DNA of 64,000 nucleotides, taken from Gammaproteobacteria bacterium (GTDB lineage: Bacteria; Pseudomonadota; Gammaproteobacteria; Pseudomonadales; Azotimanducaceae). The notes under the pieces are model-generated. The model searched no databases. It saw nothing but the letters and a program-made list of their open reading frames with translations, and was not told the DNA's origin. The stretch is from the NCBI GenBank assembly GCA_003247835.1, contig QJYB01000024.1, forward strand, positions 62,001-126,000, given 5' to 3'. Shown piece by piece: positions 8,352 to 19,493 of this stretch. The position numbers were made by a program, and so were the translations under genes. Positions within the stretch are counted from its first letter, which is position 1, and each line of letters opens with the position of its first letter.

Positions 8352-9167
8352 TCAGGGACTCCGTGCCCAGCTGAGAAACCCCCGGAAAGCGCCGAGTGCC
8401 AGCCAGAACGCGCCGATGGGCACCAGCAGCGTCTGGACCACGAACAACACGATGAGCTGCAGCAGCTGGTCGATGGCGGACTCGGTGCGCGCCTGCAGCG
8501 CGTCGAGCTGGGCTTCCAGGTCCAGCAGCTGCCGGCTTTCGTCGAGGAACGCCTCGAAACGTTCCTTCAGCGACGAATCCGTGGTGAGCGGTGGGGGCGT
8601 GTCGTCCTGCAGGGCCTCCAGATCGTCGCGGGCCTGGGTCAGCTCCTGGAGTGCGGTCTGCTGACGGGCCTCCAGGACCCAGGCGTCCACCCAGCCCACG
8701 GACAGGCTCACCACGGTGAACAGAAAACGCATCAGCAGCATGAGCGCCAGCCCGCGTACCGCCCAGGCAGCGGCCCGGGAACGGCCCGGCCACCAGAGGA
8801 GTAGCAGGAAGACCCCGGCGACGGCGGAGACGGCCCAGTTCACCAGCGGCTCGCTGGCGATCTCGGTCAGCAGCATCTGGGTGCCGAGTGAGGCGGAAGC
8901 CACCATGGCGAGCCAGCTGAACCGCTCCACCAGGTCGTTGAGCGGATCGAGAATCTCCCCGGCGGTGATAGTGAGGCCGATACCGACGGGTTGCAGCGCG
9001 ATCTCCGTGCCCTGTGCCACCGAGATCACCCCGTTCAGTCCGCGGGCGACGGCAAAGGTGACGAGCGCCCGCTGCAGCACCGCATCGAGGCGACCCTCGG
9101 CGCTGCGTTCGAGCAGACCGGACCAGGACAGCGCGACCAGCGCGATCACCAGCGCGCTGATCAGCAC
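8352..9167 (-). CDS. Unrecognised multi-pass membrane protein with coiled-coil segment
   Basis: I do not recognise this family. The 271-residue frame has hydrophobic segments near residues 1-20, 75-120 and 135-160, a soluble helical part at about 165-235 rich in Q, E, L and D (likely coiled coil), and a last membrane segment at about 235-260. GTG at 9167 is used here, but the frame stays open upstream to about 9243 (RISGWHK precedes the first membrane segment), so the true start may be a non-ATG codon farther up. It lies directly after the 9239-9847 gene, overlapping or touching it depending on the start. It could be a mechanosensitive-channel-like or envelope protein, but nothing proves this. 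Confidence 0.6.
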   Translation of the reverse strand: MLISALVIALVALSWSGLLERSAEGRLDAVLQRALVTFAVARGLNGVISVAQGTEIALQPVGIGLTITAGEILDPLNDLVERFSWLAMVASASLGTQMLLTEIASEPLVNWAVSAVAGVFLLLLWWPGRSRAAAWAVRGLALMLLMRFLFTVVSLSVGWVDAWVLEARQQTALQELTQARDDLEALQDDTPPPLTTDSSLKERFEAFLDESRQLLDLEAQLDALQARTESAIDQLLQLIVLFVVQTLLVPIGAFWLALGAFRGFLSWARSP

Positions 9168-9238
9168 CTTGTGCCAGCCGCTGATGCGGCCGGTGGTTGG
9201 GAATACGGGATTGCCCGTCGGGGCAGACGAAGGATCGC

Positions 9239-9847
9239 TCAGAGGAACTGGCTCGCTTTCTGCTGCTCGATGAACAGCGACTCTAGCTTCTCGACGATGA
9301 CATTCTCAAGCTGGTGCCGGTCCAGGTCGGAAATCTCGGACAGCACCTTGGGCTTGATCCGGTGCAGATGCATGACGGGCCAGGACTGTTCGAAGCTCCT
9401 CAGGTCGCCCTTTGCCAGCACCGGCAGGAACGGGTCGTCCTGGGGGCGGTTCTTCATGATGGCCCGCATCCCGGACTCGAAAGGAATCTGGCGGTTGCCC
9501 AGCGTGCGGTCCTCGCTGACGTTCGAGAGAAACAGACCGCGTTTGCCGATCAGCTCGCCGGGAATGATGTAGAGCCCCGTCGCGGCCACGGCGGAGGTGT
9601 CGATATAGAAGAAGGTATCGTGGAAGGCGGTCGGATCCGGCAGGATGACGAGCTTGCGTTTCCACTCCTTCGGAAAGTACATGTTGTAGTTGGTGTAGAG
9701 CTGCTCCACCGACGGCGAGTACACGCACAACGTGTGCTCGAACTGCATGATGAAGTCCATCGCCAGCTCGCGATTGTTGAAATCGTCCAGATCCCAGGCG
9801 AGGTCCGGGTTTTCCGGCAGATTGGTCTCCATCTGAGTGTCTTCCAT
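9239..9847 (-). CDS. Conserved-looking protein of unknown function (202 aa)
   Basis: I do not recognise this protein. It has no signal peptide, no membrane segment and no known catalytic motif. The ATG at 9847 has an AGGA 9 nt upstream; the GTG two codons earlier is less likely. The sequence is acidic near the N-terminus, has many aromatic residues (NYNMYFPKEWKR, HDTFFYIDTS) and ends in a helical EKLESLFIEQQKASQF stretch. Its stop is adjacent to the frame of the membrane protein downstream, so the two probably form an operon and may work together. Confidence 0.7.
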   Translation of the reverse strand: MEDTQMETNLPENPDLAWDLDDFNNRELAMDFIMQFEHTLCVYSPSVEQLYTNYNMYFPKEWKRKLVILPDPTAFHDTFFYIDTSAVAATGLYIIPGELIGKRGLFLSNVSEDRTLGNRQIPFESGMRAIMKNRPQDDPFLPVLAKGDLRSFEQSWPVMHLHRIKPKVLSEISDLDRHQLENVIVEKLESLFIEQQKASQFL

Positions 9848-10033
9848 GCCCACATGTCCTATGTGAAATGGCGCAACGGCCGCGCGTCAGCTTCCCTGTC
9901 GCGGGGCGCGTTATCCGGTCCCGATCATTCTAAGTGGCCGGCGCGACACGGCGTGTGGCATAGCTCTAATCTGTGACGGCGGTCACGGTCGGATTGTGGT
10001 CCCCGTCCGTTGCGGGGTGTCCGTTGGGGGAGG

Positions 10034-10690
10034 TCAGGCGTAGATGCGATTGAGCCAGAGGGCGATGTGCTCGATCTCTTCGGGACAGACCTGATGTCCC
10101 ATCCCGTACTCGTGCCATTCCACCCGGTAGTTGAGGCGCTCGAGCGCTTCCCGGGAGGTGACGGCCCGGGCGATGGGGATCATGGGATCCGCCAGGCCGT
10201 GGGCCATGAAGATCGGCGTGTCGACGCTGGCGAAGCTCACCTCGCCGGCGAGCTGCTCGTGATCGTGCACGTAGGTGGACAGCGCCATGATACCGGCGAA
10301 CCGCTCGTCGGCCCGGAGTCCCAGGTGCAGGGCGATGACGCCGCCCTGAGAAAATCCGGCCAGGGTGATCTTCGAATGGGGCATGCCCGCCGCCACCTCG
10401 AGGCCGACGAGCTCGTCCACCTGGGCAGCGGACTCCCTGATGTCCGCTTCACCGGCCAGCGGTGCACCCGGGTCGATGTCGTACCAGGCCCTCATCTCCA
10501 TGCCGGCATTGATGGTGACAGGACGGACGGGTGCATTCGGAAAGACGAACTTCAGCGGACGGTCCAGATCGAGCATGGGTACGATGGGCTCGAAGTCGTG
10601 AGCGTCCGCACCGAGGCCGTGCAGCCAGATCACCGTGCCGGCGGCATTGCCGTCCGGCACGATGGTGACGGTGTCGAGTGTTGCGCTCAT
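10034..10690 (-). CDS. Carboxylesterase/phospholipase, alpha/beta hydrolase
   Basis: The 218-residue protein is a small serine esterase: oxyanion loop WLHGLGADAHDF, nucleophile S114 in GFSQGG, acid D168 in HGLADPMIP and base H199 in YGMGHQVCPEE. This is the pattern of the carboxylesterase/acyl-protein-thioesterase family (Pseudomonas EstB-like), which cuts short acyl esters and lysophospholipids in the cytoplasm. The ATG at 10690 is favoured over the TTG at 10699. It is divergent from the ABC exporter, with 76 bp between them for both promoters. Confidence 0.9.
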   Translation of the reverse strand: MSATLDTVTIVPDGNAAGTVIWLHGLGADAHDFEPIVPMLDLDRPLKFVFPNAPVRPVTINAGMEMRAWYDIDPGAPLAGEADIRESAAQVDELVGLEVAAGMPHSKITLAGFSQGGVIALHLGLRADERFAGIMALSTYVHDHEQLAGEVSFASVDTPIFMAHGLADPMIPIARAVTSREALERLNYRVEWHEYGMGHQVCPEEIEHIALWLNRIYA

Positions 10691-10766
10691 GGCGGGCAAG
10701 TATACGTGTCAGACCGGCACAACTCACATCACCGCCGGCCCACCCCAACCGTGTGATAATGCCCGG

Positions 10767-12665
10767 ATGGACGAAGGACTGGACAGACCACCGTCGCGGG
10801 AGATCATCAGGCTCACCGGAGCCTTCAGATTTCTCAGGCCCTACCGCACCCAGATCGTGCTGGCGAGCATCGCCCTGGTCGTCACCGCCACGGTCACCCT
10901 GTCGATCGGTCAGGGTATGCGGGTGGTCATCGATCGGGGGTTCGGTGACGGCTCGGATCTGATACTCATCGAAAGCATCGCCCTCTTTGCGGTGCTGGTC
11001 GTGCTGCTCACCGCCGGGACGTTCGCACGGTTCTACTTCGTCTCCTGGGTCGGAGAACGGGTGAGCGCGGACATCCGCCGGGCGGTGTTCGGTCACCTGG
11101 TGCATCTGCATCCCGGTTTCTTCGAATCGAACCAGCCGACGGAGATCCAGTCGCGAATCACGACGGACACGACACTGCTGCAGACGGTGATCGGCTCCTC
11201 GGTGTCCATCGCCCTGCGCAATGCGCTCATGTTTCTCGGTGGGCTGGTGCTGCTGTTCGTCACCAACGCCAAGCTGTCGCTGCTGGTGATCGCCAGCGTT
11301 CCCTTCGTCGTGGCGCCGGTGATCCTGTTCGGCCGCAAGGTCCGACAGCTTTCGCGGACCAGCCAGGACCGGCTTGCCGATGTCGGCAGCTACGCCGGAG
11401 AAGCACTCAGACAGATCAAGATCGTGCAGTCCTTCAATCATCAGGATCGGGACCAAGCGGCGTTCAGCGAGCGGGTAGAGCTCGCGTTCCGGGTGGCCGT
11501 GCGTCGGATACGGCAGCGGTCCTGGCTGGTCGCCATCGTCATGCTGCTGGTGCTCAGCGCCATCGCGACCATGCTGTGGGTGGGCGGTCGGGACGTCCTG
11601 GCGGGCAGCATAACCCCGGGCGAGCTGGCTGCCTTCATTTTCTATGCCTTCATCGTCGCCGGCTCCGTGGGCGCCATCAGCGAGGTCTACAGCGACCTGC
11701 AGCGGGCAGCCGGCGCCACGGAGCGGCTGCTCGAGCTGCTCGCTGCGGAGAGTGCGCTTCCTGAGCCGGCGGTGGCGGAGGTGCCGGCGGAACCGCTGAC
11801 CCTCGCCCTGAAGGAGGTCGCCTTCACCTATCCGACGCGGCCGGAGTCGCCCGTCCTGAAAGAGGTGAGCTTCGACGTTGCGCCCGGCGAGATGGTGGCG
11901 CTGGTGGGGCCGTCGGGGGCAGGCAAGAGCACCATCCTCGATCTGCTGCAGCGGTTCTACGATCCCGTTGCGGGGGCCATCGAGTTCGGCGGGGTGGATC
12001 TGCGGCGCATGCGTCTGACCGCGCTCCGGGATCTGGTCGGCTACGTGCCTCAGGATCCGGTACTGTTCGCCGGCACCCTGCACGACAACCTGGTCTACGG
12101 CCGCCCGGATGCGGACGACGCGATGGTCGCGGCGAGTCTCAAGCTCGCACATGCAGACAGCTTCGTTGCCGGGCTACCCGATGGTCTCGACACCGTTGTG
12201 GGTGAAGGCGGCGTCGGTCTGTCCGGCGGTCAGCGCCAGCGGCTGGCCATCGCCAGGGCGCTGCTTGTGGATCCGAAGATCCTGCTGCTGGACGAAGCCA
12301 CCAGCGCGCTGGACGCCCAGAGCGAGGAGCACATCCGCGAGAGTCTCAAGGACATGCAGGGCCAGCGGACCATCGTCGTCATCGCTCACCGGCTCTCCAC
12401 CGTGCGTCAGGCGGACCGCATTCTGGTGCTCGATCAGGGCCTGCTGGTGGCGAGCGGCACGCACGAGGCGCTGCTCGAGGACAGCGAGCTTTATGCCCGC
12501 TTCGTGCGGATCCAGTTTGCCTCTCACGGCGGTGACAGGTCGTCCCGGGTTGGCGCCGCGTCCGCGGAGGCCACCCGATCGGCGGCAGAAACCCTGGCGG
12601 CGGACGGGGGTGAGGGGAACGGGGAAGAATTGTCCCCGGGTCCGGAGCACCGGTACACTGGCTGA
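10767..12665 (+). CDS. ABC exporter, fused membrane and ATPase domains (MsbA-like)
   Basis: The 632-residue half-transporter has a membrane domain (about 20-320, six segments) and a nucleotide-binding domain with Walker A GPSGAGKS (381-388), signature LSGGQRQR (485-492), Walker B ILLLDE (505-510) and switch H541. Members export lipid A, lipids or drugs as homodimers. The ATG at 10767 gives [16 protein letters not shown]; a longer frame from 10635 has no reasonable start. A polar, alanine- and glycine-rich tail of about 45 residues follows the ATPase domain, longer than in E. coli MsbA. The substrate is unknown, and lpxK is not next to it, so it need not be the essential lipid A flippase. Confidence 0.88.
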   Translation: MDEGLDRPPSREIIRLTGAFRFLRPYRTQIVLASIALVVTATVTLSIGQGMRVVIDRGFGDGSDLILIESIALFAVLVVLLTAGTFARFYFVSWVGERVSADIRRAVFGHLVHLHPGFFESNQPTEIQSRITTDTTLLQTVIGSSVSIALRNALMFLGGLVLLFVTNAKLSLLVIASVPFVVAPVILFGRKVRQLSRTSQDRLADVGSYAGEALRQIKIVQSFNHQDRDQAAFSERVELAFRVAVRRIRQRSWLVAIVMLLVLSAIATMLWVGGRDVLAGSITPGELAAFIFYAFIVAGSVGAISEVYSDLQRAAGATERLLELLAAESALPEPAVAEVPAEPLTLALKEVAFTYPTRPESPVLKEVSFDVAPGEMVALVGPSGAGKSTILDLLQRFYDPVAGAIEFGGVDLRRMRLTALRDLVGYVPQDPVLFAGTLHDNLVYGRPDADDAMVAASLKLAHADSFVAGLPDGLDTVVGEGGVGLSGGQRQRLAIARALLVDPKILLLDEATSALDAQSEEHIRESLKDMQGQRTIVVIAHRLSTVRQADRILVLDQGLLVASGTHEALLEDSELYARFVRIQFASHGGDRSSRVGAASAEATRSAAETLAADGGEGNGEELSPGPEHRYTG

Positions 12666-12735
12666 AAAACCGGCTGCCGCATCAGGCTCAGAGCCGGAGC
12701 GATCAGCACACTCATCTGGATCAAGGGGGAACTCC

Positions 12736-13863
12736 ATGGGACCGCTTCACGGGTTTCGAATCATCGAGCTGGCCGGCATCGGACCCGGACCGTTCTGCGG
12801 CATGATGCTGTCGGACATGGGTGCCGAGGTGATCCGGGTGGATCGGCTGCGGCCGGGCGCTCCAGCACCCAGGGACGTTCTTGCCCGCAACCGCCGATCC
12901 ATCGCCGTGGACCTGAAGAAGCCCGAAGGGGTGGAGACGGTGCTCAAGCTGGTGGAGTCGGCCGACGCGCTGTTCGAAGGATTCCGGCCCGGTGTGACCG
13001 AACGGCTCGGTCTCGGCCCGGACGACTGCCGTACCCGCAACGAGAAGCTGGTCTACGGCCGGATGACGGGCTGGGGTCAGGACGGCCCGCTCGCCCAGGC
13101 GGCGGGGCACGACATCAACTACATCGCGCTGACCGGTGCACTGCATGCCATCGGACGACCGGGCGAGCGGCCGGTGCCGCCGCTCAATCTGGTCGGGGAT
13201 TTCGGCGGTGGCGGCATGCTGCTGGCTTTCGGCCTGGTTTGCGCACTGCTCGAGGCGCAGAAATCCGGTAAGGGTCAGGTGGTGGATGCCGCCATGGTGG
13301 ACGGTGCGGCATCGCTCATGGCCATGTTCTACACAATGGGCGCAGGCGGCGCCTTCAAGGCGGAGCGGGGTACCAACCTGCTCGATGGTGGCGCGCACTT
13401 CTACGACACCTATGAGACGAAGGACGGCAAGTACATCTGCATCGGTTCGATCGAGCCTCAGTTCTACGCGCTGCTGGTGGAAAAGGCCGGCCTGGACGCG
13501 AAGCGCTTCGCTGCCCAGATGGACGCCTCCAAGTGGGCTGACTACAAGCAGGAGCTCATGGAGGTCTTCAGGTCGAAGACACAGGCCGAGTGGTGCGCCA
13601 TCATGGAAGGCAGCGACGTCTGCTTCGCACCGGTGCTGTCGATCTTCGACGCGCCTGCCCATCCCCACAACAAGGCACGTAACACGTTCGTGGAGGTGAA
13701 TGGCGTGGTGCAGCCGGCGCCGTCTCCGAGGTTTTCCCGGACCACGGCAGAGATCTCGCACGGCGCACGCGCACCGGGTGCCGATACGGAGGCCGTGCTG
13801 CTGGACTCCGGGTTCAGCGGCGACGAGGTGGCGGCGCTCCGGTCGTCGGGCGTCATCGCCTGA
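12736..13863 (+). CDS. CoA-transferase family III / alpha-methylacyl-CoA racemase-like
   Basis: A 375-residue CaiB/BaiF protein. [20 protein letters not shown] at the N-terminus, the H125-D126 pair in [13 protein letters not shown], and D155 in [10 protein letters not shown] match the catalytic His and Asp of alpha-methylacyl-CoA racemase, with [11 protein letters not shown] for the glutamate region. The racemase inverts 2-methyl-branched acyl-CoAs before beta-oxidation. The ATG at 12736 follows AAGGGGGA by 6 nt. It is 8 bp upstream of the acyl-CoA synthetase gene, so the two probably handle the same branched or propionyl-derived acyl-CoAs. A CoA-transferase role cannot be ruled out. Confidence 0.9.
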   Translation: MGPLHGFRIIELAGIGPGPFCGMMLSDMGAEVIRVDRLRPGAPAPRDVLARNRRSIAVDLKKPEGVETVLKLVESADALFEGFRPGVTERLGLGPDDCRTRNEKLVYGRMTGWGQDGPLAQAAGHDINYIALTGALHAIGRPGERPVPPLNLVGDFGGGGMLLAFGLVCALLEAQKSGKGQVVDAAMVDGAASLMAMFYTMGAGGAFKAERGTNLLDGGAHFYDTYETKDGKYICIGSIEPQFYALLVEKAGLDAKRFAAQMDASKWADYKQELMEVFRSKTQAEWCAIMEGSDVCFAPVLSIFDAPAHPHNKARNTFVEVNGVVQPAPSPRFSRTTAEISHGARAPGADTEAVLLDSGFSGDEVAALRSSGVIA

Positions 13864-13871
13864 AGCCGCGC

Positions 13872-15758
13872 ATGAGCTATGCAAGCGTCTACCAGCGCTC
13901 CCTGACCGATCCCGAGGGATTCTGGCGGGAACAGGCCGAGGCGCTGCCGTGGTTCGAGCCGCCGAAGCAGATTCTCGGCAGGGACGACAACGGCGTCTGG
14001 CGCTGGTTCGCGGGCGGTGTCACCAACACCTGCTATCTGGCTCTCGACCGCCACCTGGAGGCGGGACGTGGCGACCAGACCGCGCTCATATACGACTCGC
14101 CGGTCACGGGTCAGGTTCGATCGTTCACCTTCGCTGAGCTGACGGACAGTGTCGCCAGGGTCGCCGGTGCGCTCGCCGGTCTCGGCGTCGGCAAAGGCGA
14201 CCGGGTGATCGTCTACATGCCCATGGTGCCGGAAGCGGCGATCGCCATGCTCGCCTGCGCACGGATCGGCGCCATTCACTCCGTGGTGTTCGGCGGCTTC
14301 GCGCCGCCGGAGCTCGCCACGCGCATCGACGACGCGGCGCCCAAGGTGATTCTCTGCGGATCCTGCGGCATCGAGTTCACGAACGTCATCCCTTACAAGC
14401 CGCTGGTGGACGAAGCCATCGATCTGGCGGAGCACAAGCCGGCACATACCGTGGTCTTTCAGCGCGAACAGGGCCGTGCCGTGCTCGACCGCCCGGGTGA
14501 CCTGGACTGGGACGAGTGGATCGACGGCGCAGAACCGGCAGACTGCGTGCCCGTGGACGCCACGGATCCGCTATACATCCTCTATACCTCCGGCACCACG
14601 GGAAAACCCAAGGGCGTGGTGCGGGACAATGGCGGCCACGCCGTGGCGCTCAACTACAGCATGGATGCGGTTTACGACGTGGGTCCCGGCGACGTTTTCT
14701 GGGCTGCGTCCGACGTAGGCTGGGTGGTGGGGCATTCCTACATCGTCTACGGGCCTCTGATCCGTGGCTGCACCACGGTGCTCTTCGAGGGCAAGCCGGT
14801 CCGCACCCCGGACGCGGGCGTGTACTGGCGTGTCATACAGGATCATCGCGTGAAGTGCTTCTTCGTTGCACCCACGGCGTTCCGGGCCATCAAGAAGGAA
14901 GATCCGGACTGCCGGCTGAAAGCACGTTACGACGTTTCCTCGCTGAAGTATCAGTTTGTCGCCGGGGAGCGCCTCGATCCGCCGACTTATCACTGGCTGG
15001 AAGATCACCTCCGCATTCCCGTGATCGATCACTGGTGGCAGACGGAGACGGGTTGGCCCATGTGCGCGAACCTGGCAGGGGTGGAGCTCATGGAGACCAA
15101 ACCCGGATCACCGACCTTTCCCGTGCCGGGTTACGACCTCAGGATCTTCGACGAGCAGGGTCACGAGGTGGGGCCGGGCGTAGAAGGGGCGGTCGTGATC
15201 CGCGAGCCCCTGCCGCCAGGTGCGCTGCCCACGGTCTGGGGTGACCATCAGCGCTACCACGACGCCTACTGGTCCCAGTTCGAAGGCTTCTACTTCACCG
15301 GAGACGAAGGTTACCGGGACGAGGACGGGTACGTTTTCATCATGGGCCGCATGGACGACGTCATCAACGTGGCGGGTCACCGGCTGTCCACCGGACAGAT
15401 GGAAGAAGTTCTGGCCGAGCATCCGGCGGTGGCGGAATGTGCGGTGGTCGGCATCGCGGACGAGGACAAGGGACAGATTCCGCTAGGGCTCGTGCTGCTC
15501 AAGGACGGCGTGAACATCGCGCCCGAGGTGCTCGAACAGGAGCTGACCCAGAGCGTGCGTAAGGCTGTGGGGGCGTTTGCCAACTTCAAACGGGCCGTGG
15601 TTGTGAACCGTTTACCCAAAACCCGATCGGGAAAGATTCTGCGGGCGACGCTCAGGAAGATGATCGACCGCAAACCCTATACGATTCCCTCCACCATCGA
15701 CGATCCGGCCATCGTCTCCGAGATCGAGGTCCGCCTCAAAGAGCGGGGTGTGATGTGA
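13872..15758 (+). CDS. prpE: Propionyl-CoA synthetase (acetyl-CoA synthetase family)
   Basis: The 628-residue adenylate-forming enzyme has the phosphate loop YTSGTTGKPKG, HWWQTETGWP for the acyl pocket, FYFTGDEG and RMDDVINVAGHR hinge motifs, and the C-terminal lysine K588 in KTRSGKILR that is often acetylated. These features match PrpE/ACSS3-type enzymes, which activate propionate, though acetate cannot be excluded. It acts in the cytoplasm and likely feeds propionyl-CoA metabolism next to the racemase-like gene. It is followed with a 4-bp overlap by the ABM gene. Confidence 0.88.
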   Translation: MSYASVYQRSLTDPEGFWREQAEALPWFEPPKQILGRDDNGVWRWFAGGVTNTCYLALDRHLEAGRGDQTALIYDSPVTGQVRSFTFAELTDSVARVAGALAGLGVGKGDRVIVYMPMVPEAAIAMLACARIGAIHSVVFGGFAPPELATRIDDAAPKVILCGSCGIEFTNVIPYKPLVDEAIDLAEHKPAHTVVFQREQGRAVLDRPGDLDWDEWIDGAEPADCVPVDATDPLYILYTSGTTGKPKGVVRDNGGHAVALNYSMDAVYDVGPGDVFWAASDVGWVVGHSYIVYGPLIRGCTTVLFEGKPVRTPDAGVYWRVIQDHRVKCFFVAPTAFRAIKKEDPDCRLKARYDVSSLKYQFVAGERLDPPTYHWLEDHLRIPVIDHWWQTETGWPMCANLAGVELMETKPGSPTFPVPGYDLRIFDEQGHEVGPGVEGAVVIREPLPPGALPTVWGDHQRYHDAYWSQFEGFYFTGDEGYRDEDGYVFIMGRMDDVINVAGHRLSTGQMEEVLAEHPAVAECAVVGIADEDKGQIPLGLVLLKDGVNIAPEVLEQELTQSVRKAVGAFANFKRAVVVNRLPKTRSGKILRATLRKMIDRKPYTIPSTIDDPAIVSEIEVRLKERGVM

Positions 15759-16083
15759 TCATCGTCCACGGCCTCATTCCAATCCGACCCGAGTGTCGCG
15801 AGCAGGCACTGGAGCTCGCGCGGCGGATGACGGAAGCGACCCAGGCCGAGGCAGGCTGCATCTCCTACGACTTCTACGTGGGCCTTTCGGATCCCAACAC
15901 GCTCATGCTCTTCCAGGAGTGGGAGAACATGGAAGCGCTGATGGGACATTTCCAGACCGAGCACATGGACGAGTTTCTCCAGGCGCTGCCGGATGTGGTT
16001 TCCGGGGAGATCGTCACCCGGCGTTATGCGGTGCAGACCATCGAGGAAGAGACCGAAGAGGCGGAGCCGCCTACCCCCGTCAT

Positions 16084-16090
<7 letters not shown>
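15755..16090 (+). CDS. Antibiotic-biosynthesis-monooxygenase (ABM) domain protein
   Basis: A 111-residue ferredoxin-like protein: strand VHGLIPIRPECREQALELA, then AGCISYDFYVGLSDPNTLMLFQEWENMEAL and H in GHFQTEHMDEF, the standard ABM/YgiN pattern. Such proteins are quinol monooxygenases or small scavengers of reactive metabolites and form dimers. GTG at 15755 overlaps the prpE stop by 4 bp. The acidic tail EEETEEAEPP is a local feature. It converges with the DUF2069 gene and overlaps it by 7 bp. Confidence 0.85.
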
Positions 16091-17072
<982 letters not shown>

Positions 17073-17112
17073 TCATGATCGCGAATCGAGGCGCGGGCAT
17101 TTTAGGGGCTGG

Positions 17113-18342
17113 GTGAGCGAAAAGGCAGACCTAGCAGGAAATCTTGCCAGACTGTGGCTGACTCTCAGGTGGTACGTGGAGCAGCTGGTCAGGCAGTTCG
17201 TCGACAACGACTGTCCCAGCCGGGCGGGGGCGCTGACGTACACGACGCTGTTCGCTGTCGTCCCCATGATGACGGTGGCTTACGCCATGCTGTCGATTCT
17301 GCCAGCCTACGACGGGGTGGCGGAGCGCATCGAGAGCTTCATCTTCCAGAATGCGGTGCCGGAGAGCTCCGCGGTCATTCAGGAGTATCTGGGGCAGTTT
17401 TCGCGCCGCGCGCGGGGACTGTCGATCATCGGCTTCGCGTTCCTGTTCTTCACGACCTTCATGCTGCTGGTGACCATCGAGGGCACGTTCAACGCCATCT
17501 GGCAGGTGGCGGAACGGCGCCGGGGGATGCAGCGCTTTCTCGTCTACTGGGGGGTGATGTCCCTCGGGCCGACCATGATCATGGGCGGGATTCTGATCAG
17601 CGTTTACGTCACCTCGCTGCCGCTGCTCACGGATCTGGATCTGTTCGGGCTCGACGGCGTCGTGCTCGGTTACCTGCCGCTCATCCTGACCTGTCTGGGA
17701 TTCACCGTGCTGTTCTTTGCCATGCCCAATACGCAGATTCACCTGTCCCACGCGTTCGTGGGCGGATTTCTCACCATGCTGATGCTGGAAGTGGCGAAGG
17801 ATGGATTCAATCTGGTGATGGCCCACTCCAGCGTCACCTCCATCTACGGTGCCTTCGCCGCGGTCCCGTTCTTCCTGTTCTGGATGTACATGGTCTGGGT
17901 GCTGATCCTCTCGGGCGCGATCTTCGTGCGAACGCTCGCCCTGAAACCCGAGCTCGATCTGGAACCGAGGGAACCACCGCTGGTCAAATGTGCCCGTATC
18001 CTGGAGATGCTGCATCAGGCGCATCTCGAAGGTGCGGGGCTCACGGACGAGGAGATCGAGGATGCGGTGCCGCTCAAGCGGCGGGAGAAGGAGCAGATCT
18101 TCCGCGTGCTGCTGGAGCTCAAGGTCGCCCGGCAGACGAGCGAGAACTGGATTCTGGGTCGAAGTCTCAGGACCGTGACGCTCTGGGACCTCTACCGGCA
18201 CCTTCCCGAGAACATCGATCTGACCGAGCTGGATCGCATCCGGGACATGGACCACGTCGTGGAACCCCTGCGATCTCTGATTCAGTTCGGCTCGAACCAG
18301 ATGTCGATTTCGCTCGACACGGTATTTGGAGGCAGACAGTGA
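17113..18342 (+). CDS. YihY/BrkB-family inner-membrane protein with C-terminal helical domain
   Basis: A 409-residue protein. The first part holds the family signature DNDCPSRAGALTYTTLFAVVP and about six membrane segments (about 45-275); the rest (about 285-409) is soluble and looks like a winged-helix region (LTDEEIEDAVPLKRRE). The family was once called RNase BN by mistake; its real function is unknown, perhaps transport. GTG at 17113 follows TAGGGG; a longer frame from 17050 is arginine-rich and less likely. The gene overlaps the thioredoxin-like gene by 4 bp. Confidence 0.9.
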   Translation: MSEKADLAGNLARLWLTLRWYVEQLVRQFVDNDCPSRAGALTYTTLFAVVPMMTVAYAMLSILPAYDGVAERIESFIFQNAVPESSAVIQEYLGQFSRRARGLSIIGFAFLFFTTFMLLVTIEGTFNAIWQVAERRRGMQRFLVYWGVMSLGPTMIMGGILISVYVTSLPLLTDLDLFGLDGVVLGYLPLILTCLGFTVLFFAMPNTQIHLSHAFVGGFLTMLMLEVAKDGFNLVMAHSSVTSIYGAFAAVPFFLFWMYMVWVLILSGAIFVRTLALKPELDLEPREPPLVKCARILEMLHQAHLEGAGLTDEEIEDAVPLKRREKEQIFRVLLELKVARQTSENWILGRSLRTVTLWDLYRHLPENIDLTELDRIRDMDHVVEPLRSLIQFGSNQMSISLDTVFGGRQ

Positions 18343-18824
18343 AGCGAACCGTGGTGAAGACACTCGGCACGATGCTGCTCATGACCCTGCTCGGCAGTTG
18401 CGGTGCCGACGATCGGGTGCAGCTGGCGGACGGCAGTCGGGTGAGCTTCGACGACTGGCGGGGTCAGTGGCTGATCATCAACTACTGGGCGGAGTGGTGT
18501 GCCCCCTGCCGCAAGGAAATTCCGGAGCTGAACCTGCTGCACTCGGAACGTGAGAAGACCCATGCGGTGGTTCTCGGGGTCAACTACGACGGCCTGACGG
18601 GAGAGCATCTCGGCAGGCTGGCGAATGAGATGGGCATCGAATTCCCTGTGCTCGAAGCAGATCCCCGTGGCCGCTGGGGGGCCGAGCTGCCGGCCGTACT
18701 GCCGAGCACGCTGATCGTGAACCCAGCGGGGAAGCTGACCCAGGTGCTGGTGGGGCCGCAGCACTACGAGGACCTGATACGCGCCGTCTCCGGATCGGCT
18801 GCTACTGGTAGCGGCAGGCCCTGA
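18339..18824 (+). CDS. TlpA-like thioredoxin-fold lipoprotein
   Basis: The 161-residue product has a lipoprotein signal with the lipidated cysteine C21 in LLGSCGAD, then a thioredoxin fold with C54-X-X-C57 in WAEWCAPCRKE and the cis-proline stretch VLPSTLIVN. TlpA/ResA proteins reduce disulphides outside the cytoplasm, often for cytochrome c maturation. GTG at 18339 has a GGAGG 6 nt upstream inside the YihY gene. It converges with the lytic transglycosylase gene and overlaps it by 23 bp. Confidence 0.9.
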   Translation: MKRTVVKTLGTMLLMTLLGSCGADDRVQLADGSRVSFDDWRGQWLIINYWAEWCAPCRKEIPELNLLHSEREKTHAVVLGVNYDGLTGEHLGRLANEMGIEFPVLEADPRGRWGAELPAVLPSTLIVNPAGKLTQVLVGPQHYEDLIRAVSGSAATGSGRP

Positions 18825-19491
18825 GACCGTAGGTCCGGCATCCGGCGAGCAGCTCCGGCAGCTCGCTGGAGGATTTGTGGCGCCAGGCCTTGCGCCAGGC
18901 GGCGACCACCAGCTCCGGGTAGTCGAGCCGTCCCCGTGAGCCGTTGTACCGGGCCAGTGCATCCACCAGGTCGCCGCGGGAAACTTCCAGATAGTGAGAG
19001 AGGATGGTGGTGCCATAGATGATGTTGGTTTCCACCTCCGTCAGGTTGTCCTGGGGACGGCCGAGCTCAGTGCGCCAGAACGGCATCACCTGCATCAATC
19101 CCTGAGCACCCACCCGGGATATGGCATAGCGGTCGAAATGACTCTCCACCTGCATGACGGCCAGCACCAGGTCCGGATCGAGCGCCGTGCGCTGCGATTC
19201 CCTGTAGACCAGCCGCAGCAGCTCGAGCCGTTCGTCCGGATCGTCCATGTAGCGGGTCAGCCGCTGCTCTGACGCCATGAGCCAGACCTGGGCATCGAAC
19301 CGGTCGGTCTCCTCGTGGTTGGCGGCCAGGGTTTCGGCGAGCTTCTCGAGCAGAGCCGGGTCGATCTGCTCTTCCGGCACGTCGGCGAAACACACGGCTG
19401 AGACGATCAGCATCAGAGCGCCCACCGACCTCAAGAGCCAGCGTGCGAAGCAGTGCTGTGAGCCGGAGTGCTGAGAGGCGGAATGGGCCAT
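18802..19491 (-). CDS. Lytic murein transglycosylase (SLT domain)
   Basis: A 229-residue protein with a hydrophobic export signal (about 18-36) and an SLT domain: catalytic E116 in VMQVESHFD, then GAQGLMQVMPFW and ALARYNGSRG. SLT enzymes cleave the sugar chains of murein in the periplasm with 1,6-anhydro ring formation. It starts 2 bp after the proS stop, so it may be co-transcribed with proS. This pairing is a known arrangement in several gammaproteobacteria, as I recall. Confidence 0.9.
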   Translation of the reverse strand: MAHSASQHSGSQHCFARWLLRSVGALMLIVSAVCFADVPEEQIDPALLEKLAETLAANHEETDRFDAQVWLMASEQRLTRYMDDPDERLELLRLVYRESQRTALDPDLVLAVMQVESHFDRYAISRVGAQGLMQVMPFWRTELGRPQDNLTEVETNIIYGTTILSHYLEVSRGDLVDALARYNGSRGRLDYPELVVAAWRKAWRHKSSSELPELLAGCRTYGLRACRYQ

Positions 19492-19493
19492 GG

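Noticed and set aside
10449..12152. Antisense frame of 567 codons opposite the ABC exporter
   Set aside because: Histidine-, arginine- and glutamine-rich product without any domain; the exporter on the other strand has all its motifs.
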